NCBI GenBank assembly: GCA_018664265.1
Contig: JABJOR010000294.1
Location: 1-7,515 of the forward strand
Reading direction: 5' to 3'
DNA from: Rhodospirillales bacterium
Lineage (GTDB): Bacteria; Pseudomonadota; Alphaproteobacteria; Rhodospirillales; Casp-alpha2
Length of the DNA stretch: 7,515 nt
In this document: piece after piece, positions 1-6,210 of the stretch
How positions within the stretch are numbered: position 1 is the stretch's first letter
Layout: every line of letters starts with the position of its first letter
The notes under the pieces: model-generated
Database searches by the model: none
Told to the model about the DNA's origin: nothing
The model's input: the letters and a program-made list of their open reading frames with translations, nothing else
Made by a program: the position numbers and the translations under genes

Positions 1-86
1 AACAGGTGGCGCTTCTGGCAAAATGTTATGCCAGCCGTTCTGGGCATCATAATTTGGTAAAAATTTAATTTTTGCCCAGTGTCCCT
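1..86. repeat. Left-edge non-coding strip with paired inverted repeats
   Basis: No gene is supported here; this is the region just downstream of the leftward decarboxylase-like gene. Two inverted repeats are visible. CTGGCA (15-20) pairs with TGCCAG (29-34) across an 8-nt loop. CTGGGCA (40-46) pairs with TGCCCAG (73-79) around an AT-rich interior that includes AAAAATTTAATTTTT at 59-73. The arms are close variants of one another, so alternative pairings such as 29-34 with 40-46 are possible. It could be a transcription end structure for the leftward gene or part of a dispersed repeat cut by the window edge. There is no clean U-tract directly after a stem on the minus strand, so a terminator call would be weak. 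Confidence 0.4.
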
Positions 87-899
87 CTACACCCATTTAT
101 GAAGAACCTTTCCGCCCGTAATCGTGCAACCATTTTCAAAATAGTAGCCGCCTGTAACGTTACGAACTTCGAGGTTTGTGTGTTCTTCAAGCCGGCTTGA
201 TAAAAGATCAATATGTCCCGGCCCTGTGAAAGCACACCCTGTTCGTATATCTGTTGCCTCAAGTTGAATCAGCTCACACACAGAAGGCTTACCGCTTGGG
301 TCCATACTGGGGAAATATCGCAAGTTAATCTGCCCCAACCGCATCAATTCCGGTATTTCCGCAAAAGGTATTTCTGCCTCGATCTGCATCCCGCCTTGCA
401 TGAGACGTTCACCATGGCTCGCCACATAGCCGCTTAGTCCTGCGCCAGGACCCATCTTTGGCATGCCGGGGTTTAGCGGGTGATAGGTTGTCTTATAGGT
501 CTCACCAATTTTTTTGTTAAACCCCATGATCATGCCCCGGACCATACTGAAATCTTTATCAACCCAGGTCTGAACACAGAACCGCGCATCTTGTCCTTCG
601 TAGGAGCACCCGATCCAGATGACGGTTTCATTATACCAGGTCCGCTCCGGGTTTATGGTCGGCATGTCAGGTTCGTCCCACAGGCAATACCACTTACCAA
701 AATCAATAATGACCTGTGCAGGATTATTTTTTGAAGGTTGTAACGGCTCAGGCAAATAGGCTGCCACGGCTTCTGGATTACTTTCATAAGCAATACACAA
801 GTGCTCCGTAGCAAAATGCCAGGGCATATTACCGACAACAGATGAAACGCCAGTTGGAGATGGATAAGCAAAGCCTTTAAGGTCTGAAAGAGTAGGCAT
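87..899 (-). CDS. Acetoacetate decarboxylase-like family protein
   Basis: This 270-residue protein resembles the acetoacetate decarboxylase (ADC) superfamily, cytoplasmic enzymes that form a Schiff base with a catalytic lysine. The N-terminal part (FATEHLCIAYESNPEAVAAY followed by LPEPLQP) fits the family's early strand-helix region. A conserved-type Tyr-Asn-Glu at about residues 89-91 is followed by the core, and the paired lysines of GFNKK lie at about 129-130. In classical ADC this stretch reads GRE-x-x-G-F-P-K-K. Here the GRE is replaced by RGM and the Pro by Asn, while both lysines remain, so the substrate may not be acetoacetate. I chose the ATG at 899 because AAAGGA lies 10 nt before it. 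An in-frame ATG at 932 would add 11 residues but has no convincing ribosome binding site. The gene stands alone and diverges from the GNAT gene at 1073. Family assignment is fairly secure; the reaction is not. Confidence 0.82.
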   Translation of the reverse strand: MPTLSDLKGFAYPSPTGVSSVVGNMPWHFATEHLCIAYESNPEAVAAYLPEPLQPSKNNPAQVIIDFGKWYCLWDEPDMPTINPERTWYNETVIWIGCSYEGQDARFCVQTWVDKDFSMVRGMIMGFNKKIGETYKTTYHPLNPGMPKMGPGAGLSGYVASHGERLMQGGMQIEAEIPFAEIPELMRLGQINLRYFPSMDPSGKPSVCELIQLEATDIRTGCAFTGPGHIDLLSSRLEEHTNLEVRNVTGGYYFENGCTITGGKVLHKWV

Positions 900-992
900 A
901 ATCAAGGTATCCTTTCTTTTTACATTACCCATATAGCTTTCGATATTGAATCAAAGTAAAGCAAATTTCGTTACCAATGTGAGCAACTTTTT

Positions 993-1044
993 TTGACAGG
1001 CCTTCAGCTAATGTGACATGCCGCATATGTGTTGATAGTATACT
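993..1044 (+). promoter_or_regulatory. Possible promoter elements for the GNAT gene
   Basis: A consensus-perfect TTGACA sits at 993-998, but no good -10 box lies 16-18 nt after it. Further down, GTGACA (1013-1018) is followed after 18 nt by TAGTAT (1037-1042). TAGTAT overlaps the 8-bp palindrome AGTATACT (1037-1044). This second pair would start transcription about 20 nt before the start codon at 1073. The elements are plausible but weak, and either could be chance. Confidence 0.28.
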
Positions 1045-1072
1045 CATTGATGTCTGTTAACCGGAGATGATT

Positions 1073-1645
1073 ATGGAAGCGCCCATTCTAGAAACTGAAC
1101 GCCTGATATTACGCCCGTTCACAGGCGACGATGTCGATAGCATGATACGGGAAATATTGAGCGATCCAGACGTAATGGTCACATTGCCTGAAGCACCCGC
1201 TAATCATGAAGAACAGCGTAAAATGGCACAGACGGATTACATTGACGGCTATTCCCAATTATGGGTAACGGAGAGTTATGGAGGCTGGGCTGTTTGCTCT
1301 GGCGTCGATGAACTCGCAACACCGGGAATGTTGCTAGGTTTCTGCGGTTTCTCACCAAGCCAGCTTGGCGATGAGGATGCAGAGCTTGCCTTTGGATATG
1401 GTAAAGCCCATTGGGGGAAAGGCATAGGATTTGAGGCAGCTAACGCCAGTGTAGATTGGTATTTTCAAAACCCCAACCATAATTGCATGGACGTATGCCA
1501 CTATGCTGGTAATGCGGGCTCCAAAAAGATAATTGAAAATTTAGGCTTTAAATATATTGAAGACAAAGACCTTTGGGGGTCCGTGGAGCATGGAAGAGGC
1601 CTAATGCCAACCTACATACTGGATCGCAGGACTTATGCGGATTAG
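1073..1645 (+). CDS. GNAT family N-acetyltransferase (RimJ/RimL type)
   Basis: This 190-residue protein belongs to the Acetyltransf_3 branch of the GNAT fold, which transfers acetyl from acetyl-CoA to an amine. That branch covers ribosomal protein N-terminal acetyltransferases and many small-molecule or antibiotic-modifying enzymes. Visible marks are the opening TERLILRPF (about residues 8-16), the acetyl-CoA pyrophosphate loop HWGKGIGFEA (about 113-122) and the C-terminal NAGSKKIIENLGF motif (about 147-159), typical of the N-x-x-S-x-x-x-x-E-x-x-G-F signature. Length is normal for the family. The start is set at 1073 because GGAG at 1063-1066 is 6 nt before that ATG. The in-frame ATG at 1067 abuts the GGAG and is unlikely to be used. 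The gene is single, divergent from the decarboxylase-like gene, and converges on the gene ending at 1707. The substrate cannot be read from the sequence. Confidence 0.88.
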   Translation: MEAPILETERLILRPFTGDDVDSMIREILSDPDVMVTLPEAPANHEEQRKMAQTDYIDGYSQLWVTESYGGWAVCSGVDELATPGMLLGFCGFSPSQLGDEDAELAFGYGKAHWGKGIGFEAANASVDWYFQNPNHNCMDVCHYAGNAGSKKIIENLGFKYIEDKDLWGSVEHGRGLMPTYILDRRTYAD

Positions 1646-1706
1646 TGAATCTAGTTTTGCCTCCTGGCTATTCGTTGCCCAACATTTTGCTTGCTTCCCC
1701 ATTAAG

Positions 1707-2342
1707 CTACCAAAGTTTTTGCTGCTTTTGTCCTGGCGGTGCATCAAGTTTAGCCTCTAACTCAGCTTGGTATCCATCCAGACTCGGGTCGTAAGGTTTA
1801 CTTGAGTAAGCAAGATACAGGATAAAGTCCACCGAGAGCGCCGCTGTTATCTCATGGGGAGGGCCTTCATCGGCTGAGCCCGTAAAGCTAATGCGGCGCG
1901 GAAATATTCGCATGTGCCCAGGCAATACAAACGACATCAACGCCGGTGGCCCGCCACCAGCAATTCTGAATTGAGAATACAGATGACTGGTAATGGTAAC
2001 CAAGCGGTTGGTGTTGTTAACGATGACCGTAGCGGTTCGCCCCCACGTTCTATTGGTCTCGATGGCAACTTGTCGACCGTCGGGGGATATGTAATTTCCA
2101 CCATAAAAACCGGAATGCTCTTTGATCTCTATGCTTTCGCCTAGCTCCTGTACAATGACGACCGAAACGGGTGGTGCACGCAATAATACAGGTGCCATTA
2201 GAGCCCCGGCACCGAGCAAACCCCCTGCGGTGAAGACAAAGATATTGCGCTTTGCAATTACTGAAAAAATCACTATCGCAACACCCAAAGCTGCGACGAC
2301 GAGGGCGAAGACTTCAGCAGCCCTGGTGGTTTCTTCAAGCAT
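1707..2342 (-). CDS. Uncharacterised protein with two N-terminal membrane helices
   Basis: I do not recognise this 211-residue protein. Two hydrophobic segments stand out, at about residues 9-30 and 34-55, separated by a short basic loop (AKRN), so it should form a helical hairpin in the inner membrane. The remaining ~155 residues are soluble and look strand-rich, with alternating stretches such as TATVIVNN and RLVTITSH, the segment YISPDGRQVAIETN (about 84-97), and a Gly/Pro-rich stretch near 128-142. The C-terminus is polar (about 182-211). Topology is uncertain, and both termini may face the same side. The start has a good AGGA 6 nt upstream. It is the last gene of the leftward cluster, 84 nt after the glycoside hydrolase-like gene, and may be co-transcribed with it. 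No catalytic motif is evident. Confidence 0.75.
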   Translation of the reverse strand: MLEETTRAAEVFALVVAALGVAIVIFSVIAKRNIFVFTAGGLLGAGALMAPVLLRAPPVSVVIVQELGESIEIKEHSGFYGGNYISPDGRQVAIETNRTWGRTATVIVNNTNRLVTITSHLYSQFRIAGGGPPALMSFVLPGHMRIFPRRISFTGSADEGPPHEITAALSVDFILYLAYSSKPYDPSLDGYQAELEAKLDAPPGQKQQKLW

Positions 2343-2426
2343 TTAAGTTCCTAAATCGTTGTTAGCCAAAATTGTTCAAACCAGGAGAACACCCTTTCGA
2401 CAGATGGAAATTTGAAAAACAATGCG

Positions 2427-3482
2427 TCAATATCGTGCAGGTGCAAAAGTAGAGAGGCCGCGTTCACTGACAAAGGGAACAAAACCTCGCCGGCGAGACT
2501 CGGCATATATCCATGCCACATTAGAAGGATCGAGGGCGTAATCAACTGTCATAACCACCAATCCATAGTCTTGGGCTGATTGCATATCTTCAAGATATTC
2601 CTCCGAACTCATATGTAGTGTGCTCTCCTCAAATGTATCGTGTTGACGTCGGCAGGCTCGCGACAATCCTGAGGTATAGGCGTCACTTTCTACATCCTCA
2701 CGTCGTCGTGGTAGAGGGCAATCTCCAGGAGGCGCATTATCTGCACCACCGTCAAACCAGGTTTGTTCTTGAGCAACGCCATCAACGACATGTCTGTAAT
2801 CATCTCGATACACCAACTCTAATGCATTCTGCCCTACAACAAGAAACCCAGGTCGTTGCTTTCGCCCTTGATAAGCTATATCGGTGATAAACTTGACCAT
2901 GGCATCTTGTGCATTGACGCCATCTTTTTTCGCAACAATTGCTACTCCGGGATCTGAGTAAGCCTCAATCCAGTCGAGATATACACCGTCAAATCCTGCC
3001 TCCACGATACGTGAAATAATTCCATCTTTTCCCAACCAGATCGCCTGCCAATTCTTGTGCCAGTAAGCCACAGGGTAATTTTCTGCCCATCCATCCGGGT
3101 CTTCGCCTGTGATCCACGCAGGGTCGCCAACTTCCCAATCGTCTTGCCAATATGTGCGGTAGCTTTCAGCCTGACCAATATCGATATAGGCCAACACGCG
3201 CTTTGCATGCTTGGCGTCGTGCCATTCATCAATAACCTCGGCAATTGGATAATCAGTGTTTTCGGATTCTGAAGGAATATAGTCGATAACAATCAAATCG
3301 TGGGATGACTTTGTAATCTTATAAACTTCATCTTCATCAAGATTGACGTCGATTAAATAAAGCCAGTGATCTACGTCTGATAGTCCTGATGCAGAAACTG
3401 AATGACCCGCAAGCAACTGGGACAACACAATAATCAGTAAAACGCCCCGCCGTATAGTTGTTATCAACAATGTCGTTTGCAT
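2427..3482 (-). CDS. Secreted TM1410/GH114-type glycoside hydrolase-like protein
   Basis: The protein resembles the MJ1477/TM1410 family of TIM-barrel putative hydrolases, related to GH114 endo-alpha-1,4-polygalactosaminidases and to the N-terminal hydrolase domain of PelA. Taking ATG 3482 (351 residues), a Sec-type signal peptide is clear: Arg-Arg at 11-12, a hydrophobic run to about 26, and a likely cut after VSA near residue 31. Barrel motifs follow in order: VIDY (65-68), LAYIDIGQAE (97-106), WHKNW (141-145), GFDGVYLDWIE (163-173), GQNA (217-220), DGVAQEQTWFD (234-244) and VDYALDP (313-319). The acidic residues in YLDWIE and QEQ are the probable catalytic or binding positions. Cys255 and Cys277 flank an insertion and could form a disulphide. 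A GTG at 3500 would add six residues but has a poor ribosome binding site; GGAG lies 12 nt before ATG 3482. It probably acts on an extracellular or periplasmic amino-sugar polymer. The substrate is inferred from the family only. Confidence 0.85.
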   Translation of the reverse strand: MQTTLLITTIRRGVLLIIVLSQLLAGHSVSASGLSDVDHWLYLIDVNLDEDEVYKITKSSHDLIVIDYIPSESENTDYPIAEVIDEWHDAKHAKRVLAYIDIGQAESYRTYWQDDWEVGDPAWITGEDPDGWAENYPVAYWHKNWQAIWLGKDGIISRIVEAGFDGVYLDWIEAYSDPGVAIVAKKDGVNAQDAMVKFITDIAYQGRKQRPGFLVVGQNALELVYRDDYRHVVDGVAQEQTWFDGGADNAPPGDCPLPRRREDVESDAYTSGLSRACRRQHDTFEESTLHMSSEEYLEDMQSAQDYGLVVMTVDYALDPSNVAWIYAESRRRGFVPFVSERGLSTFAPARY

Positions 3483-3572
3483 CTCTTTGAAGGTCTCCAC
3501 TACTCTGTTAGCTCAACTGACTGCTACGATTGTGAATTAGAGGCCGTAAATCTAATTTTTACAAAACGAACC

Positions 3573-4682
3573 TTAAACCACGGGTTCTTGCTGCGTCACA
3601 CAATGGATGCCGCCGCCATTTTCATATATTCGGTCCATCTCCAACGTGACGATTTTGCGATCCGGAAACAGTTTAGCGAGGGTGGCTTGGGCATGTTTAT
3701 CCGCATTGCGATCACCAAACTGGGGCGTGTAAACGACGTCATTGCCCACATAGTAGTTCGCATACCCTGTAAAGAAATCAGGGCTGTGAGATCGAACGTC
3801 TTCAGCACTTGGAATATCAATCATCTTGAACGAGCGTCCACGGGCATCAGTCGTGCTGTTGAGAATGTTGCGTGATTCCTCCAATGTCTGGCCCCACTCG
3901 GACGTATCACCCGGAAAGCCCCCTGTCATAAGAACACCGGGGCGTACAATGCGGATAGCGCCATCAATATGGCCATCCGTGATGTCTTGGCCACGCACAC
4001 CCGGCACCCAAATAACTTTTTCGACACCAAGAGTAGCCCGTAATTCCAGTTCAATCTGATCCCGATCCAAACCCGGGTTTCGATTGTTATTGAGCCAACA
4101 ACTGTCGGTTAAGATCAAGGTTCCATCGCCATCGTATTCCAAACCACCACCTTCACCGACGATATCCGCTTTAAAGTATTCACAGCCACGGTGCTTGGCT
4201 AAAAAAGACGCAATGCGTGTGTCTTTGCTGTGTTGTTGTTTGTTGCCCCAACCGTTGAAATTGAAATCAACAAGCCCAAGCTGCCCATCGCCGTTTCGTA
4301 CAAAGACCGGGGCGCAATCCCTTGCCCACATATCATCCGTCGGGGTATCGACTAAAGTAACGTTCGGGCCACATAAATCGCGTGCCAGATCATGATGTTG
4401 CGCACCCGCAAGCATGGAAACAGGCTCATTCTCAGCAATGGCAGCGGCCAGCCTGCCAAGTGTTTCTTGAACACTTTCAAAGTATCCTGAAGAACGGCCA
4501 TAGATGGAAGCGGTCGAAGGCCAACACATCCAGGTCCGTGCGTGGCGGGATTCTTCAGCAGGCGCAATAAAGCCAACTGGTTTTGATTGATTAGATGATG
4601 CAGGTCGTTCCATTGTACTCATGGTCATTGCAGAAACAGCAGTCACCATTCCGGCCCTGATAAATGTCCTGCGGCTCACCAT
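3573..4682 (-). CDS. Agmatine deiminase family protein with Tat signal
   Basis: This is an agmatine deiminase/peptidyl-arginine deiminase family enzyme, which converts agmatine to N-carbamoylputrescine plus ammonia through a cysteine adduct. At 369 residues it matches a normal AguA plus an export signal. The first residues, MVSRRTFIRAG, form a twin-arginine motif (S3-R4-R5-x-F7) followed by a moderately hydrophobic stretch to about residue 24. The catalytic set looks complete: WMCWPS (51-56), DDMWARD (116-122), GEGGGLE (176-182), HIDG (238-241) and the nucleophile Cys361 in GGGIHC. I chose ATG 4682, which places the RR motif right at the N-terminus; a TTG at 4694 would add four residues. The next leftward gene starts about 90 nt after its stop. 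The canonical partner N-carbamoylputrescine amidase (nitrilase type) is not in the window. Many Tat-bearing relatives are uncharacterised, so agmatine as substrate is probable rather than proven. Confidence 0.9.
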   Translation of the reverse strand: MVSRRTFIRAGMVTAVSAMTMSTMERPASSNQSKPVGFIAPAEESRHARTWMCWPSTASIYGRSSGYFESVQETLGRLAAAIAENEPVSMLAGAQHHDLARDLCGPNVTLVDTPTDDMWARDCAPVFVRNGDGQLGLVDFNFNGWGNKQQHSKDTRIASFLAKHRGCEYFKADIVGEGGGLEYDGDGTLILTDSCWLNNNRNPGLDRDQIELELRATLGVEKVIWVPGVRGQDITDGHIDGAIRIVRPGVLMTGGFPGDTSEWGQTLEESRNILNSTTDARGRSFKMIDIPSAEDVRSHSPDFFTGYANYYVGNDVVYTPQFGDRNADKHAQATLAKLFPDRKIVTLEMDRIYENGGGIHCVTQQEPVV

Positions 4683-4718
4683 TTCCTTATCCAATAATTA
4701 CTGTAAACGGGTTATCCG

Positions 4719-4730
4719 GTATGATCATAC
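4719..4730. promoter_or_regulatory. 12-bp perfect palindrome, candidate operator
   Basis: GTATGATCATAC is a perfect inverted repeat centred 42-43 nt upstream of the deiminase start codon. On the minus strand it contains TATGAT, five of six matches to a -10 box, which would place the transcription start about 35 nt before the ATG. A recognisable -35 box is missing at the right distance, which would suit an activator-dependent promoter, or the -10 match may be chance. The GT...AC ends recall GntR-type operators, but the regulator is unknown. Confidence 0.4.
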
Positions 4731-4955
4731 GCAGGCTTTAGCAAGGATGGAAGAAGTGCTTTTGATATACCATTCTCAGACCTGTCGGAAAGGTGGCTCA
4801 AAACCTGTACCACGCCACGACAAAACTATGCATTGGCCCGCATAGCAGACATATACATTGAGCATTGAGTTAGACTGTTAATAGCCAGAAGCGGGCATTA
4901 ATTACTAGTTTTTGGTATGGAGATAGTTGCTCACCTTTGATCGACAACATTCCGT

Positions 4956-4991
4956 TTGAGCTTATTGCACATCAGACCTAGGATTACCTAG
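4956..4991 (+). promoter_or_regulatory. Candidate promoter with ACCTAG direct repeat
   Basis: TTGAGC (4956-4961) and TAGGAT (4979-4984) are spaced 17 nt apart, each matching four of six consensus bases. ACCTAG occurs twice, at 4976-4981 and 4986-4991, exactly 10 bp apart, so both copies lie on the same DNA face and cover the -10 box and probable start site. This looks like a repressor-type site upstream of the gene at 5042, leaving a leader of about 50 nt. It is inference from pattern only. Confidence 0.35.
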
Positions 4992-5041
4992 AATCGAAAA
5001 TGCAATACATCAGTGCGTCTTTGCACACAGGAGTTCATAGT

Positions 5042-5650
5042 ATGAGTGCACCATCAAACATACAAAAATCATTGGTTAATGTCGATGACTCAATCCTTGT
5101 GTTAATCGATATTCAGGATCATTTTCTGAACAAGTATGATCAAGCAAAGAGCCAGAACCTCGTTAGTAAAGTTTCTTGGTTGTTGAATGTTGCTGAACAT
5201 CTCGACGTGCCAGTGGTCGCTATGGCAGAGGACATTGAGTACTCTGGCCCCTTAACCCAGGCCATCCAAGATGCATTACCCAAAGGCACCAAAGTTCACA
5301 ATAAAGATTACTTCGGTATCGCTGGCAACCCCGAAATCCTTGCTGAAGTCAACGCAAAAGGCCGCAAAACAGCAATCTGTGTCGGTACAGAAACAGATGT
5401 TTGTGTCGCACAGTCCGCTATTGGCCTACTCAATGAGGGCTACAGTGTCGTTACCCTACGCGATGCAGTAGCCAGTATGGATGCTGACGAGGAAATAGGC
5501 CTTGGACGAATGCGGGATGCGGGTGTCGCTATTAGTTCTGTCAAAGCTCTATACTACGAGTGGTTACGCAGCGTCACTAATACAGTTAACTTGGGAAACA
5601 AGGTACCTGAGCTGGAAACAATCATGCGTCCTGTAAATTTGGCGCTCTAG
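5042..5650 (+). CDS. Isochorismatase-family cysteine hydrolase
   Basis: This 202-residue cytoplasmic protein has the isochorismatase-like hydrolase fold, shared by nicotinamidase, N-carbamoylsarcosine amidase, ureidoacrylate amidase and isochorismatase. The catalytic triad is visible: Asp23 in LIDIQDHF, Lys88 in HNKDYF and Cys121 in GTETDVCVAQSA. The ETDVC stretch is the usual cis-peptide/nucleophile region. The protein is full length for the superfamily. The start at 5042 is set by AGGAG at 5029-5033, 8 nt upstream; an in-frame ATG at 5000 would add 14 residues with no signal-peptide character and no better ribosome site. It is followed 2 nt later by the NTF2-like gene, so the two are probably one transcript, and it diverges from the agmatine deiminase gene. 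The substrate is unknown. A carbamoyl-amine or amide is chemically plausible for the family, and isochorismate is unlikely because no siderophore genes are nearby. Confidence 0.88.
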   Translation: MSAPSNIQKSLVNVDDSILVLIDIQDHFLNKYDQAKSQNLVSKVSWLLNVAEHLDVPVVAMAEDIEYSGPLTQAIQDALPKGTKVHNKDYFGIAGNPEILAEVNAKGRKTAICVGTETDVCVAQSAIGLLNEGYSVVTLRDAVASMDADEEIGLGRMRDAGVAISSVKALYYEWLRSVTNTVNLGNKVPELETIMRPVNLAL

Positions 5651-5652
5651 TT

Positions 5653-6066
5653 ATGCTGGAACACCAAATAGAGATTGTTGATGGCGACCTAGGAGAAATC
5701 CTCGAAGTCTTATCGCTGTACCATGACGCACATTACTATCTTGATCTCAATAAACTGGAACGTGCATTTCATGTCGAGGCACAAATTGTTGGGCATTATC
5801 ACGATGAAGCATTCATTGCAAAACGAAGCGAGTACAAAGCTATTCTCTCTTCTGAAACTTCTTCAGCGTCTCGAAATGAGCCCACATACACCCGACTATT
5901 ATCACTTGATAGGACCGAAACAACGGCCTTAGCGAAAATTGAGAGCCTTATGGCAGGAGAAACGTTTACAAGTATGCTATCGATATGGAAAACCAAGAAC
6001 GGTTGGCAAATCATCAATGGGTTATTCCACCTGGAAACACTGACCACTGGCTCTGGCAAAGATTAA
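5653..6066 (+). CDS. NTF2-like protein, putative lumazine-binding type
   Basis: This 137-residue protein has the pattern of the NTF2-like (SnoaL/DUF4440/lumazine-binding type) small alpha+beta barrel. An N-terminal helix region carries LSLYHDAHYYLDLNKLERAFH (about residues 20-40, interrupted pattern), and AQIVGHYHDEAF follows. The C-terminal strands are TALAKIESLM (91-100), TFTSMLSIWKTKNGWQIINGLFH (in two runs, about 104-126). The closing W-Q-I-x-N-x-L-F motif is typical of these proteins. No signal peptide or membrane segment is present. It starts 2 nt after the hydrolase stop codon with no clear Shine-Dalgarno sequence, which points to translational coupling. Members often bind or convert small molecules, but many have no known role. 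It may support the hydrolase in one pathway, although that rests on position alone. Confidence 0.78.
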   Translation: MLEHQIEIVDGDLGEILEVLSLYHDAHYYLDLNKLERAFHVEAQIVGHYHDEAFIAKRSEYKAILSSETSSASRNEPTYTRLLSLDRTETTALAKIESLMAGETFTSMLSIWKTKNGWQIINGLFHLETLTTGSGKD

Positions 6067-6210
6067 ACCTGTTAATTTAACTGCTCAGTATCCGTTTCGG
6101 ATTATGAGAAGACATTTTTATGCCTAACATTCTATGTCTGTTCCAGTCCCTGACTGTGGACTTCAGTTATCTATGTCTTTAGTTATGGAATTTTATGTGA
6201 CAATTCTCAG
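6067..6210. terminator. Convergent intergenic gap with small hairpins
   Basis: This gap lies between the 3' ends of the rightward NTF2-like gene and the leftward GNAT gene, where transcription from both sides should stop. Two small stem-loops are visible: ATCCG-TTT-CGGAT (6090-6102), with TTTTT 12 nt further on at 6115-6119, and CAGTC-CCT-GACTG (6144-6156). Neither has a strong GC stem immediately followed by a U-tract, so intrinsic termination is only a possibility. Confidence 0.25.

Larger units (their letters stand above)
4683..5041. promoter_or_regulatory. Divergent intergenic control region
   Basis: This 359-bp gap separates the leftward agmatine deiminase gene from the rightward isochorismatase-family gene. 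I see no convincing coding frame in it. It contains a perfect palindrome near the deiminase, a near-palindrome TGATATACCA at 4763-4772 (one base from the symmetrical TGATATATCA or TGGTATACCA), and a direct repeat over a candidate rightward promoter. The middle part (about 4775-4950) holds nothing I can name. The arrangement would suit one regulator controlling both directions, but no regulator gene is present in the window. Confidence 0.55.

Noticed and set aside
993..998. Perfect TTGACA as the definite -35 box of the GNAT gene
   Set aside because: No acceptable -10 box lies 15-19 nt downstream, so the hexamer alone does not establish the promoter.
2942..3292. Minus-strand frame of 116 codons
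   Set aside because: It overlaps the glycoside hydrolase-like gene in a different frame. The hydrolase frame carries the conserved barrel motifs.
3530..3572. AT-rich hairpin (GTAAA...TTTAC type) between deiminase and hydrolase genes as a terminator
   Set aside because: The stem is short and AT-only, with no GC core or following U-tract, so it is too weak to call.
3477..3875. Open plus-strand frame of 132 codons
   Set aside because: It runs antisense to the 3' part of the agmatine deiminase gene, which has full family motifs. The translated product has no recognisable pattern and no clear ribosome site.
4084..4395. Open plus-strand frame of 103 codons
   Set aside because: It lies wholly antisense to the agmatine deiminase gene and has a low-complexity Ser/Pro/Lys-rich product typical of a shadow frame.
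4621..4845. Plus-strand frame extending from inside the deiminase gene into the control region
   Set aside because: Its start is antisense to the Tat signal peptide, there is no ribosome site, and the product looks random. I treat the part beyond 4682 as non-coding.
5000..5041. Upstream ATG at 5000 as the start of the isochorismatase-family gene
   Set aside because: The strong AGGAG at 5029-5033 fits the ATG at 5042, and the extra 14 residues do not look like family sequence or a signal peptide.
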